A stretch of 64,000 nt of DNA from the NCBI RefSeq assembly GCF_902506095.1, contig NZ_LR733293.1:1567103-1631102 (forward strand), written 5' to 3'. This stretch comes from Arthrobacter sp. 9AX. Its GTDB lineage: Bacteria > Actinomycetota > Actinomycetes > Actinomycetales > Micrococcaceae. Made by a program: the position numbers and the translations under genes. The notes beneath the pieces were generated by a model, which was given only the letters and a program-made list of their open reading frames with translations, had not been told where the DNA came from and did no database searches. Shown in pieces: positions 43,572 to 52,635 of the stretch; the stretch's first letter is position 1, and every line of letters starts with the position of its first letter.

Positions 43572-45005
43572 TTAGGCCTTCGCGTCCGCCAGTTCCCGCG
43601 GCGCGGTGCCGGCGGAGATTCCGTCGGACGGGGCGGCGGCATCAGCAGAATCGTCAACGAACGGAGTGCCGTTGCGGGGTGCGTTGTACAGCTGCTCGTC
43701 CAGGATGCCCTGGCGCTTTGCCACGATGGTGGGTACGAGCGCCTGGCCGGCGACGTTCACCGCGGTGCGGCCCATGTCCAGGATGGGATCGATGGCCAGC
43801 AGGAGGCCGACGCCGGCAAGCGGCAGTCCCAGCGTGGAGAGCGTCAGGGTCAGCATCACCACGGCGCCGGTGGTTCCGGCGGTTGCCGCAGAGCCAAGGA
43901 CAGAGACGAGTGCGATCAGCAGGTACTGGCTGAAGTCCAGCTGGATGCCGAAGAACTGGGCCACAAAGATCGCAGAGATGGCCGGATAGATCGCGGCGCA
44001 GCCATCCATCTTCGTGGTGGCGCCCAGCGGCACGGCAAAGGAAGCGTAGCCGCGGGGGACGCCGAGGCTGCGCTCGGTCACGCGCTGGGTCAGCGGCAGG
44101 GTGCCCACCGAGGAGCGGGAGACGAAGGCCAGCTGGACGGCCGGCCACACTCCGGAGAAGTACTGCTTGACGGACAGGCCGTGGGTGCGGACCAGGATGG
44201 GGTAGACCGCGAAGAGCACCAGGGCCAGGCCCACGTAGATGGCAAAGGTGAACTTGCCCAGGGAGCCGATGGTGTCCCACCCGTAGACGGCAACGGCGTT
44301 GCCGATGAGGCCCACGGTGCCCAGCGGCGCGATGCGGATGATCCACCACAGGACCTTCTGGATTACGGCAAGAGCGGAGGCGTTCAGGTTCAGGAAGGGC
44401 TCGGCAGCCTTGCCCACCTTGAGGGCGGCAACGCCGACGGCGATGGCGATCACCAGGATCTGAAGCACGTTGAAGCTCACGGAGGTGGTGACGGCGCCGG
44501 ATTCGGCCACGGTGGAGCTGGCGCCCAGGCCGAGGAAGTTCTTGGGGAAGAGGCCGATGAGGAAGGACCACCAGTCACCGGACTTGCCGGAGTACTTGGC
44601 CTCCTCGGTGATGCCGGTGTTGGCGCCGGGCTGCAGCAGGACGCCCAGGCCGATCCCGATCAGCACGGCGATCAGGGAGGTGATGGCGAACCACAGGAGG
44701 GTGTTCCAAGCCAGCTTGGCGGCGTTGGACACCTGGCGGAGGTTGGAGATGGAACTGACCACAGCGGTGAAAATGAGGGGCACCACGGCGGTCTGCAGCA
44801 GGGACACATAGCTGGAGCCGATGGTCTGCAGCGTGGCGCCGAGGCCGTTGGGGCTGGCCTTGGTGCTGCCGGTGTACTTGGCCAGGAGGCCAAGGCCAAG
44901 GCCAACGATCAGGGCGGCGATAATCTGGACGCCGAACGAGCCGGCCCACTTGGGAAGCTGGAAGCCGGGCGTGGCGGATTCTGGGGAACGGGTTTGAGTG
45001 CTCAC
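43572..45005 (-). CDS. Dicarboxylate/amino acid:cation symporter (DAACS family)
   Basis: The 477-residue membrane protein belongs to the GltP/DctA family, importing C4-dicarboxylates or acidic amino acids with Na+ or H+. It shows FVSRSSVGTLPLT in re-entrant loop 1 (the serine-rich motif), the helix 7 signature GATTKMDGCAAIYPAI (variant of NMDG) and VLGSAATAGTTGAVVMLTLTLS in loop 2. About eight helices plus two hairpins are expected. The start is GTG 45005; the ribosome site is weak. The 197 bp upstream (45006-45202) hold its promoter region, in which I see no clear motif. Confidence 0.9.
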   Translation of the reverse strand: MSTQTRSPESATPGFQLPKWAGSFGVQIIAALIVGLGLGLLAKYTGSTKASPNGLGATLQTIGSSYVSLLQTAVVPLIFTAVVSSISNLRQVSNAAKLAWNTLLWFAITSLIAVLIGIGLGVLLQPGANTGITEEAKYSGKSGDWWSFLIGLFPKNFLGLGASSTVAESGAVTTSVSFNVLQILVIAIAVGVAALKVGKAAEPFLNLNASALAVIQKVLWWIIRIAPLGTVGLIGNAVAVYGWDTIGSLGKFTFAIYVGLALVLFAVYPILVRTHGLSVKQYFSGVWPAVQLAFVSRSSVGTLPLTQRVTERSLGVPRGYASFAVPLGATTKMDGCAAIYPAISAIFVAQFFGIQLDFSQYLLIALVSVLGSAATAGTTGAVVMLTLTLSTLGLPLAGVGLLLAIDPILDMGRTAVNVAGQALVPTIVAKRQGILDEQLYNAPRNGTPFVDDSADAAAPSDGISAGTAPRELADAKA

Positions 45006-45202
45006 CCGAATACGTTAGGGGCAGGTTCCATATCACGACGAACGAATATTGAGAAATATTACACGAGCAAGACTTTCCCTCGCGACCGCGATCCGCGTGA
45101 AATCAAGGGTTCCAAGGCTTTATGTTACTTATTCCCGGCGTTGGTGTGGCATATCTCTCGCGTCTGGGGGCGGCGACACGACCGCCTTCCACCCGCGGAA
45201 CC

Positions 45203-46888
45203 TTAACCGAGCAGCGCCCGGCGGAGGGTGTCCAGTCCCACGGAGCCGATGTTGAGGGCCTTGGTGTGGAACTCTTTGAGGTCGAACCCTGGCCGTGCTT
45301 CGAGCTCGGCGCGGATCTGTTCCCAAAGGCGCTGGCCCACCTTGTACGAGGGCGCCTGGCCGGGCCAGCCGAGGTACCGGGCGAACTCGAAGTTGAGCTG
45401 GCCTTCGCTGATGGGCAGGTTCTGCTTCAGGAAGTCGTAGCCCTTCTCCGGCGTCCAGGTTCCGGAGCCCCAGCGTGGGGGGACGGTCAGTTCCAGGTGG
45501 ACGCCGATGTCGAACACCACGCGGGTGGCGCGCATCCGCTGCATGTCCAGCATGCCCATATGGTCGCCGGGGTCGTTGAGGTAGCCGAGCTCCTGCATGA
45601 GTTTCTCGGCGTAAAGGGCCCAGCCTTCGCCGTGGCCGGAGGTCCAGCAGACGTTCCGGCGCCACTTGTTCAGCAGTTCACGGCGGTAGGTGGCCGTGGC
45701 CACCTGGAGGTGGTGGCCCGGGACCCCTTCGTGGAAGACAGTGGTGGTTTCCGCCCAGGTGGTGAAGGTGTCCTCGCCTGCCGGGACGGACCACCACATG
45801 CGGCCGGGGCGGCTGAAGTCATCTGATGGGCCGGTGTAGTAGATGCCGCCCTCATCGGTGGGGGCGATGCGGCACTCGAGCTTCTTCATAACGTCCGGAA
45901 TCTCGAAGTGCACGCCGGCGAGCTCGGCCACGGCCTTGTCAGAGAGCTCCTGCATCCATTCCCGCAGCGCCTCCTTGCCTTTCAGCTGGCGGGCGGGATC
46001 GTTGTTCAGGATTTCCTTGGCTTCGTCGATGGACGCGCCGGCCTTGATGCTGTGGGCTACGCGTTCCTGTTCCGCAATGAGCCGGTCCAGCTCTTCCACG
46101 CCCCAGGCGTAGGTTTCTTCCAGGTCCACGGCGGCGCCCAGGAAAGAGCGGGATGCCAGGGCGTAGCGGGCGCGTCCCACGGCGTCTTTCGCGGGTGCGG
46201 CGGGCAGCAGTTCCGTGCGGAGGAAGTCCGCGAACCCGGCGTAGGCGCTCCGGGCCGCGGCAGCTCCGGCGTCGAGCTCGTCCTGGATGGCGGCGGGCAG
46301 GGGACCGGCGGCCGTGGTTGCCTCTGCGGCGAGCTTCGCGAAGAAGCCGTCCTCCGCAGCGTACTTTGTGACCTGCTCAATCACGATGTTGACCTGCCGT
46401 GCGGCCGAGACCCGGCCGGAGTCCCGCGCCAGCCGGAGCGATTCCCGGTACCCGGCAAGGGCTGCCGGAACGTTGGCTGCCCGGCCGGCGATGTGCTGCC
46501 AGTGCTCCGCGGTCTCTGTGGGCATCAGGTCGAAGATGGCACGGATGTCCTGGGCGGGGGAGGCGATGTTGTTCAGGTCCGCGTACTCCCAGCCGGAGGC
46601 ATGGATCAGCAGCTGCAGGCCAAGCCGCTCCTGCATGGCGTCGAGGGTGACGGCGTCCACCTCGTCCTCGGGCTCAAGGCCTTCCAGTTCTTCCAGCGTG
46701 TGGCGGGCAGCCTCGGCGAATTCCGCGATGCCGGCGGGGGAGAAGTCCTGGTATTCCGTTTCGTGTCCGGGCACGCCAAGGGTGGTGGCGAAAGACGGAT
46801 TAAGCCTGATCAGCGTGTCCGTGTAGCTGTCCGCGACGGCGTCGATGCGCGTTTTCGGGCGGGCGGCAGGTGAAGTGTCTGTAGTCAC
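45203..46888 (-). CDS. DUF885 putative metal-dependent peptidase
   Basis: The 561-residue DUF885 protein carries the zinc-type motif HEGVPGHH (residues 386-393) and the distal GHGEGWALYAEKLM motif that supplies the next ligand. The fold is helical, related to M32-like/oligopeptidase families. There is no signal peptide, so it is cytoplasmic. The substrate is not known. GTG 46888 starts 14 bp after the accE stop, placing it in accD-accE-DUF885. Confidence 0.83.
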   Translation of the reverse strand: MTTDTSPAARPKTRIDAVADSYTDTLIRLNPSFATTLGVPGHETEYQDFSPAGIAEFAEAARHTLEELEGLEPEDEVDAVTLDAMQERLGLQLLIHASGWEYADLNNIASPAQDIRAIFDLMPTETAEHWQHIAGRAANVPAALAGYRESLRLARDSGRVSAARQVNIVIEQVTKYAAEDGFFAKLAAEATTAAGPLPAAIQDELDAGAAAARSAYAGFADFLRTELLPAAPAKDAVGRARYALASRSFLGAAVDLEETYAWGVEELDRLIAEQERVAHSIKAGASIDEAKEILNNDPARQLKGKEALREWMQELSDKAVAELAGVHFEIPDVMKKLECRIAPTDEGGIYYTGPSDDFSRPGRMWWSVPAGEDTFTTWAETTTVFHEGVPGHHLQVATATYRRELLNKWRRNVCWTSGHGEGWALYAEKLMQELGYLNDPGDHMGMLDMQRMRATRVVFDIGVHLELTVPPRWGSGTWTPEKGYDFLKQNLPISEGQLNFEFARYLGWPGQAPSYKVGQRLWEQIRAELEARPGFDLKEFHTKALNIGSVGLDTLRRALLG

Positions 46889-46902
46889 TCCACGAGACTA
46901 AT

Positions 46903-47151
46903 TCAGCCGCGGCTTCGCTTCCACGCCCCGGGGCCGGGTGTCGGGGCCAGCCGCAGCTGCTGCCGGCGCACCCAGTGCCGGACGGACGGCTTGTCCTGCC
47001 GGGCCGGCTCGTCGCCGCCCCGGGAGAGGACGACGGCGGTGAGCGCCGCCAGTTCCTCGGCAGTCGGCTGGCCCTTGACAACAGAGAGCAGCGGCGCGGC
47101 GGGTGCCTCGGCTCCGGCCGCCTCGGCCACCGGCTTTTCGGGGATGCTCAC
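46903..47151 (-). CDS. accE: Acyl-CoA carboxylase epsilon subunit
   Basis: The 82-residue protein matches the small actinobacterial epsilon subunit that stabilises the alpha-beta complex. It has a variable N-terminus, the conserved [20 protein letters not shown] helix and a basic Trp-containing end ([17 protein letters not shown]). GTG 47151 overlaps the stop of the beta subunit gene as GTGA, so the two subunits are translationally coupled. Its presence argues for a propionyl-/acetyl-CoA carboxylase of the AccD5/PccB type. Confidence 0.9.
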   Translation of the reverse strand: MSIPEKPVAEAAGAEAPAAPLLSVVKGQPTAEELAALTAVVLSRGGDEPARQDKPSVRHWVRRQQLRLAPTPGPGAWKRSRG

Positions 47152-48731
47152 AGCGGGATGTTCCCATGCTTCTTGGTGGGGAGGCTGGCGCGCTTGTCGC
47201 GCAGCGCCCGAAGGCCCTTGATGATCTGGATCCTGGTTTCGGACGGGGCGATGACCGCGTCCACATAGCCGAGTTCGGCTGCCTGGTACGGGTTGAGCAG
47301 CTCTTCCTCGTACTGCCGGATGACCTCGGCCCGGCGCGCCTCGACGTCTCCGCCGGCTTCTGCCACGGCGGCGAGGTCGCGGCGGTAAAGGATGTTCACG
47401 GCTCCCTGGGCACCCATCACGCCGATCTGCGCCGTCGGCCAGGCGAGGTTCAGGTCGGCGCCCAGCTTCTTTGAACCCATCACGATGTAAGCCCCGCCGT
47501 AGGCCTTGCGGGTGATCACGGTTAGCTTGGGAACGGTGGCCTCGGCGTAGGCGTACAGCAGCTTGGCGCCACGGCGGATGATGCCCTGGAACTCCTGGTC
47601 CTTGCCGGGCAGGAAGCCCGGAACGTCCACCAGGGTGATGATGGGGATGTTGAAGGCGTCGCAGTGGCGGACAAAGCGGGCAGCCTTCTCGGACGCGGCG
47701 ATGTCCAAAGTCCCGGCAAACTGCAGGGGCTGGTTGGCCACGATGCCTACCGTGTGGCCCTCCACCCGGCCGTAACCGATCATTACGTTGGGGGCGTACA
47801 GGGCCTGCATCTCCAGGAAGTGGCCGTCATCCACGATCTGCTCAACAACGGTGCGCATGTCGTAGGGCTGGTTGGCCGAATCCGGGATGAGCGCGTCCAG
47901 GGCGAGGTCGTCGTCGTCGAGGTCCAGCTCCTGCTGGTGCTCCAGCACGGGTGCCTCGGAAAGGTTGTTGGAGGGCAGGAAGTCCAGCAGTTCACGGACA
48001 AACTCCACGGCGTCGGCTTCGTCCGAGGCCAGGTACGTGGACGTGCCGGTGGTGGCATTGTGCTGGCGGGCGCCGCCAAGCGTTTCCATGTCCACGTCCT
48101 CGCCCGTGACGGTCTTGATGACGTCCGGGCCGGTAATGAACATGTGCGAGGTTTTGTCCACCATCACCACGTAGTCGGTGAGCGCGGGTGAGTAGGCGGC
48201 GCCGCCGGCGGAGGGGCCCATGATCAGGGAGATCTGCGGCACCACGCCTGAGGCGTGGACGTTGTTGCGGAAGATGTCCGCGAACATGGCCAGGGAAGCG
48301 ACACCCTCCTGGATGCGGGCACCGCCGCCGTCCAGGATGCCCACCACCGGGCAACCGTTGCGGAGCGCGAACTCCTGCACCTTGACGATCTTTTCGCCGT
48401 TGACCTGGCTCAGCGAGCCGCCATAGACGGAGAAGTCCTGGCTGTAGACCGCTACCGGGCGGCCGTCCACCGTGCCGTAGCCCGAAACCAGGCCGTCACC
48501 CAGCGGCTTCTTCTTCTCCATCCCGAACGCGGTGGAGCGGTGGACTGCCAGCGCGTCGAATTCAACAAAGGAGTCTTCGTCGAGGAGGAGCTCAATGCGC
48601 TCGCGGGCGGTGTTCTTGCCGCGGGCGTGCTGCTTTTCGATCGCTTCGGGGCCGGAAGGCTGTTCGGCACGGGCCTGGCGGTCGCGGAAATCGGCGATTT
48701 TTCCCGCTGTCGTTGTCAGATCGTGGCTCAT
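47148..48731 (-). CDS. accD5: Acyl-CoA carboxylase beta subunit (carboxyltransferase)
   Basis: The 527-residue carboxyltransferase moves CO2 from biotin to propionyl-CoA or acetyl-CoA, giving methylmalonyl-/malonyl-CoA. Both crotonase-like halves are present, with oxyanion loops in [12 protein letters not shown] / [14 protein letters not shown] and VDVPGFLPG / [12 protein letters not shown]. It is closest in plan to AccD5/PccB. ATG 48731 is chosen over the adjacent TTG 48734 because GGAGA lies 6 bp upstream. accE overlaps its end by 4 bp. Confidence 0.94.
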   Translation of the reverse strand: MSHDLTTTAGKIADFRDRQARAEQPSGPEAIEKQHARGKNTARERIELLLDEDSFVEFDALAVHRSTAFGMEKKKPLGDGLVSGYGTVDGRPVAVYSQDFSVYGGSLSQVNGEKIVKVQEFALRNGCPVVGILDGGGARIQEGVASLAMFADIFRNNVHASGVVPQISLIMGPSAGGAAYSPALTDYVVMVDKTSHMFITGPDVIKTVTGEDVDMETLGGARQHNATTGTSTYLASDEADAVEFVRELLDFLPSNNLSEAPVLEHQQELDLDDDDLALDALIPDSANQPYDMRTVVEQIVDDGHFLEMQALYAPNVMIGYGRVEGHTVGIVANQPLQFAGTLDIAASEKAARFVRHCDAFNIPIITLVDVPGFLPGKDQEFQGIIRRGAKLLYAYAEATVPKLTVITRKAYGGAYIVMGSKKLGADLNLAWPTAQIGVMGAQGAVNILYRRDLAAVAEAGGDVEARRAEVIRQYEEELLNPYQAAELGYVDAVIAPSETRIQIIKGLRALRDKRASLPTKKHGNIPL

Positions 48732-48914
48732 CAAATATCTCCGGCTCTGTAGCAGATTGGTCCAGTGGCGCTGTTGGTGCTGGCAGGTCTGATGCGGGAG
48801 TTAAGTAGCATCCACACAAAAAACGAACCCTGCTGGCTAGTCTAGTGACGCTTCTGACACCGGCTGCTGTAGAAAACCTACAATTTTCTGCCGTGCCGCA
48901 GCCCGTCCCCACAA

Positions 48915-48946
48915 GTTACCCGCCGGTAACATAACTGGGTTAGAGT
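48915..48946 (+). promoter_or_regulatory. Promoter/operator of the SDR gene, probably leaderless
   Basis: GTTACC-CGCC-GGTAAC (48915-48930) is a perfect 6-bp inverted repeat, and TAGAGT (48941-48946) looks like a -10 box ending 6 bp before the ATG at 48953. That spacing leaves no room for a leader, and no Shine-Dalgarno sequence is visible. The palindrome would cover the -35 zone. The same bases also read GTTAC-n6-GTAAC, the spacing of GlnR half-sites. Confidence 0.45.
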
Positions 48947-48952
48947 GGCTGC

Positions 48953-49840
48953 ATGACTTTGAGCAATGAGGCTTTGGGCTCCCCGGCAAGCCCCTACCGG
49001 GCCGGCGGTTCGCTCCGCGGGCGGACCATCCTGATCTCCGGTGGAAGCCGCGGAATCGGGCTCGCCATCGCGGTCCGCGCCGCGCAGGACGGAGCCAACA
49101 TCGTGCTGATGGCCAAGACCGGCGAGCCGCATCCCAAGCTTGCAGGCACGGTGTACACCGCCGCGGAAGAGCTCGTGGCGGCGGGGGGCCAGGCACTGCC
49201 TCTGGTGGGGGACGTCAGGAGCGATGACGACGTGGCCCGCGCCGTGGCAGCGGCCGTGGACCGCTTTGGAGGCATCGACGTCGTTATCAACAATGCCTCA
49301 GCCATTGACCTGTCCCGCACAGATGCCGTGGACATGAAGCGGTACGACCTCATGCAGGACATCAATGTCCGCGGGACCTTCCTGCTGTCAAAACTGGCAC
49401 TTCCCGCGCTGCGGGCCTCTGCGGCCGGGCAGATCCTGACCCTCTCCCCGCCGCTGAACCTCGACCCGCACTGGGCCGGGAAGCACCTGGCCTACACCAT
49501 GGCCAAGTACGGGATGAGCCTGACCACGCTGGGGCTCGCGCAAGAGCTGAAGCAGGACGGGATCCGGGTCAACTCGCTGTGGCCCTGCACCCTGATCGAC
49601 ACCGCAGCCATCCGGAACATGCCGCACGGAGAGCAGATGGTGCAGGCGGCACGCGGGCCACGCATCATGGCCGATGCCGCCCACGCCGTCCTCACCGGCG
49701 CCAACCTTGCGGCCGGCGGCGCGGCCAGCGGCAACTTCTACACCGACGAGGAAGTCCTGGCGGCGGCCGGTGTAACGGACTTCCGTCCCTACAGCCTGGG
49801 GGCGCCCGAAGACCGGCTTGTCCCGGACATCTTCCTTTAG
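48953..49840 (+). CDS. HSDL2-like short-chain dehydrogenase
   Basis: The 295-residue classical SDR has the cofactor motif ILISGGSRGIGLAIA (about 26-40), the NNAS motif and the catalytic YTMAK. The usual catalytic serine position lies in ILTLSPPLNLDP, a sequence characteristic of hydroxysteroid-dehydrogenase-like protein 2 relatives, which differ from ordinary SDRs. It lacks the SCP2 domain of the animal proteins. The substrate is unknown; fatty acid or acyl metabolism is suggested by the HSDL2 relation and the neighbouring carboxylase genes. birA follows after 49 bp. Confidence 0.86.
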   Translation: MTLSNEALGSPASPYRAGGSLRGRTILISGGSRGIGLAIAVRAAQDGANIVLMAKTGEPHPKLAGTVYTAAEELVAAGGQALPLVGDVRSDDDVARAVAAAVDRFGGIDVVINNASAIDLSRTDAVDMKRYDLMQDINVRGTFLLSKLALPALRASAAGQILTLSPPLNLDPHWAGKHLAYTMAKYGMSLTTLGLAQELKQDGIRVNSLWPCTLIDTAAIRNMPHGEQMVQAARGPRIMADAAHAVLTGANLAAGGAASGNFYTDEEVLAAAGVTDFRPYSLGAPEDRLVPDIFL

Positions 49841-49889
49841 GCCGGGCGCCGGCTCGGACCGGCAGGCGTCGGCTCTGTAGGATTTAGCT

Positions 49890-50798
49890 ATGGATGACGC
49901 ACACACCCCCGGTACGCCCCTGAGCCGGAGTGACCTGGCGGATGAGCTCTTCCTTTCCGCCACCGGCATCCCGCGGCTCGACGTAGTGGATTCCACCGGT
50001 TCCACCAATGCCGACCTCCTGCGCTCAGCCACCGTGGAGCCGGCGGCGTGGCCTGACTTGTCCGTGCTCACCGCGGAGTACCAGACTGCTGCACGGGGAC
50101 GGCTTGACAGGCACTGGGAAGCCCCGCCGCTGAGCGCCATCTCGGTATCGGTTGTCCTTCGCCCGGCCAACGCCGAGGGCAGGCCGCTGCCCACGCACAG
50201 CTACTCCTGGCTGTCGCTGATCGCGGCACTGGCACTGCGCGAAACCCTGCTCGGAACAGCGGGCATCCCCGCCGAACTGAAATGGCCCAACGACGTCCTG
50301 GTCCGGGGCAGGAAGATCGCCGGCATCCTGGCGCAGCTGGGCCCCATGGTGGACGGCTCCGTGCCGCCCGTCATCCTGGGCACCGGCCTGAACGTCACCC
50401 TCACCGCCGGCGAACTCCCTGTTCCCACCGCCACCTCGGTAGTGCTGGAGGGCGCCCGGACGGCGGACCGGACAGTGCTCCTGAAGAGCTATCTTTCACA
50501 CTTTTCCGTGCTGTACCGCAGCTTCTGCAATGCCGACGGCGACCCGGCGGCAGGGATGGCGGGCGGGGCGTCACTGCACAAGCGGGTTGAGGCAGTGATG
50601 GCCACCTTGGGCAAGCAGGTGCGGGCCCAGCTCCCGGGGGACCACGAGATCATCGGCCACGCTTCGCGGCTGGACGAGTACGGTTCGCTGCTGGTGGTGG
50701 ACAAGGACGCGCGCGAGCACGTGGTCACCGCCGGGGACGTAGTGCACCTGCGGCCGTGGACTTCCCCTGACGCTTCCGGTCAAGGCGGTTATGCGTAA
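49890..50798 (+). CDS. birA: Biotin-[acetyl-CoA-carboxylase] ligase
   Basis: The 302-residue ligase attaches biotin to the carrier domain of acyl-CoA carboxylase. It has STNADLL, the biotinyl-AMP loop QTAARGRLDRHW, the catalytic KWPNDVLVRGRKIAGIL and the ILGTGLNV segment; a C-terminal SH3-like cap ends the protein. The N-terminal DNA-binding domain of E. coli BirA is missing, so it is a monofunctional enzyme. ATG 49890 has TAGGA 7 bp upstream. TAGGAT at 49878-49883 could also be a -10 box. The next gene overlaps it by 8 bp. Confidence 0.94.
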   Translation: MDDAHTPGTPLSRSDLADELFLSATGIPRLDVVDSTGSTNADLLRSATVEPAAWPDLSVLTAEYQTAARGRLDRHWEAPPLSAISVSVVLRPANAEGRPLPTHSYSWLSLIAALALRETLLGTAGIPAELKWPNDVLVRGRKIAGILAQLGPMVDGSVPPVILGTGLNVTLTAGELPVPTATSVVLEGARTADRTVLLKSYLSHFSVLYRSFCNADGDPAAGMAGGASLHKRVEAVMATLGKQVRAQLPGDHEIIGHASRLDEYGSLLVVDKDAREHVVTAGDVVHLRPWTSPDASGQGGYA

Positions 50799-51390
50799 AG
50801 ACCTCCTGCCGGGCGAGCAGGTCATTGTGACCACCCGCCCGCAGCCGCGGCAGCTTGCCGGCGCCGCGGTTGCGTTTGTCCTCGCGCCGGCGGTGGCCGC
50901 CTTTTGTTCCGCCTGGGTGATCCGCGGCGGGGCAGCGCGGGCCATCCCTGCGCTTTCGGGCCGCTGGACTCCGTGGCTGGTGGGCGGCTGCGTCCTTGCG
51001 GCCGCCGCGGTGTGGCTGGGCTTCTGCCTGCCCCGGCTGCTGCGGTGGCAGGGCACCCGGTACACCCTCACCAGCAGGAGGCTGGTGGCCAGGTCCGGGA
51101 TGTGGAAGCGGAGCGACCGGCAGGTGAACCTGGCGTCGGTGCGCAACCTCACTGTCCATGAATCGGTCCTGCAACGCCTCTTCCGCTCCGGGAATATATC
51201 CTTGGAAACCGGATACCAGTCGATGGTGACCTTCCCGGACGTGCCGGAGGTGGCCAGGTTCCGGGACTTCATCCTCGACGCCATCGAGGACCTGCCGGAC
51301 GAGCAGGATGACCAGCCGGACGGGCCAACGGATTACCCCGCCGGAGCTATGCCGTGGGAAAAGAGAGAAGGTGGACGGGATGACCGATGA
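50791..51390 (+). CDS. Membrane protein with bacterial PH (DUF304) domain
   Basis: The 199-residue protein has two transmembrane helices (about 23-45 and 62-84) followed by a bacterial pleckstrin-like domain (about 85-170; TRYTLTSRRLVARSGMWKRSDRQVNLASVRNLTV), the YdbS/YdbT-like plan. An acidic Pro-rich tail follows. Its role is unknown. It overlaps birA by 8 bp and the adenylate cyclase gene by 11 bp, so the three are translated from one message; in mycobacteria a similar PH protein also follows birA. Confidence 0.86.
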   Translation: MRKDLLPGEQVIVTTRPQPRQLAGAAVAFVLAPAVAAFCSAWVIRGGAARAIPALSGRWTPWLVGGCVLAAAAVWLGFCLPRLLRWQGTRYTLTSRRLVARSGMWKRSDRQVNLASVRNLTVHESVLQRLFRSGNISLETGYQSMVTFPDVPEVARFRDFILDAIEDLPDEQDDQPDGPTDYPAGAMPWEKREGGRDDR

Positions 51391-52504
51391 GGACCAGCAG
51401 GAACACGTCGGGTCCCTCGCGCCCGCACCGTCGTCGGACGGCCACCCCGCCACCGGCACAATGTCCGCCGAACGGCTTGCCATGAAAGCACTGGAGACCC
51501 GGCTGCTGGGCGGGGAACGAAAGCTCCGCCGTCGTGAAGTGGCGGCAGGCGCAGGCCTGTCCCTGCTGTCGGCGCGCAAATTGTGGCGTGCCCTGGGTTT
51601 CCCCAACTTCGGCGACGAGGACGTTGCCTTCACCGAGCGGGACCAGGAAGCCCTGTCCACCGTGGTGGACCTGGTGCGGTCCGGCAAGCTGACCGAAGAA
51701 GCAGCCATCTCCGTCACGCGTGCCATCGGCCAGATGACGGACCGCATGGTTGTCTGGCAGATCGAGGCCCTGGTGGAAGACATGGTGCACGAGCAGGGCG
51801 TAACCGACGCCGTAGCCCGCAAGCGCCTGGTCAAGGAACTTCCCGGCCTGGTGGATCCGCTCGAGAAAATCCTGGTCTACTCCTGGCGCCGGCAGCTCAA
51901 CGCGGGCATCCAACGGTTGGCCGTCCGGGCCGAAGCCGGCCTGCAGGCAAGCGAGGAAGGCCGGGACGGCGACGAGGATGACGCCCCGCTGCCGCTGGCA
52001 CGCGCCGTCGGCTTTGCGGACCTGGTCTCCTACACCAGCCTCTCCCGGCGGATGAACGAAAAGACACTCGCCCGCCTGGTGCAGCGCTTTGAGAACAAGT
52101 GCGCGGAGATCATCTCCGTGGGCGGCGGCCGGCTGGTGAAAACCGTCGGCGACGAAGTGCTCTACATTGCCGAAACGCCTGCCGCCGGCGCCGAAATCTC
52201 GCTCGCGCTGGCCCAGGCGTTCACCGAGGACGAGATCCTGCCCGAAGCCAGGGTGGCTATGGTGTGGGGCCGGATCCTGTCCAGGCTCGGGGACATCTAC
52301 GGACCTACAGTCAACCTGGCGGCGCGGCTCACGACGCTGGCGGATCCGGGGACCGTCCTGGTGGACTCCATGACGGCCTCGGCGCTGGAGCACGACGAAC
52401 GCTTCGTGCTGGTGCCCCAGCCGCCGGAAAACGTCCGCGGCTTCGGCGAAATCCGCCCCGTCCGGCTGGCCCGGGGGCGCGGCAAGGGACTCGTCCTGGA
52501 CTGA
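51380..52504 (+). CDS. Class III adenylate cyclase with Rv1264-like regulatory domain
   Basis: The 374-residue cyclase makes cAMP from ATP. The N-terminal 1-200 region matches the adenylate-cyclase regulatory domain of mycobacterial Rv1264, an autoinhibitory pH-responsive module. The catalytic domain (about 205-374) has every key residue: metal-binding Asp214 (GFADLVSY) and Asp258, substrate Lys254 (KTVGDE), and transition-state Asn312 and Arg316 (VNLAAR). It is soluble. ATG 51380 lies inside the end of the PH-domain gene and 11 bp before its stop codon ends, with AGAAGG upstream. It is last in birA-PH-cyclase. Confidence 0.9.
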   Translation: MTDEDQQEHVGSLAPAPSSDGHPATGTMSAERLAMKALETRLLGGERKLRRREVAAGAGLSLLSARKLWRALGFPNFGDEDVAFTERDQEALSTVVDLVRSGKLTEEAAISVTRAIGQMTDRMVVWQIEALVEDMVHEQGVTDAVARKRLVKELPGLVDPLEKILVYSWRRQLNAGIQRLAVRAEAGLQASEEGRDGDEDDAPLPLARAVGFADLVSYTSLSRRMNEKTLARLVQRFENKCAEIISVGGGRLVKTVGDEVLYIAETPAAGAEISLALAQAFTEDEILPEARVAMVWGRILSRLGDIYGPTVNLAARLTTLADPGTVLVDSMTASALEHDERFVLVPQPPENVRGFGEIRPVRLARGRGKGLVLD

Positions 52505-52559
52505 TTCCGCTGCCTGAAAAGGCAAGCAACGGTTTTATCCATTTGATGGCGAATGCCGA

Positions 52560-52565
52560 TATAGT
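52560..52565 (+). promoter_or_regulatory. Possible -10 box of the first giant surface-protein gene
   Basis: TATAGT lies 70 bp before the GTG start in the 131-bp gap after the cyclase gene. The best -35-like sequence (TTATCC, 52535-52540) has 19-bp spacing, so the assignment is weak. A small TGCC-tgaaaa-GGCA stem (52511-52524) precedes it. Confidence 0.25.
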
Positions 52566-52635
52566 CGGACTACGCGCCCGGCCGCCGCATGCCGGACACC
52601 GGTTCAGCCGGAGCCTTACTGGGGGAAACAACACC

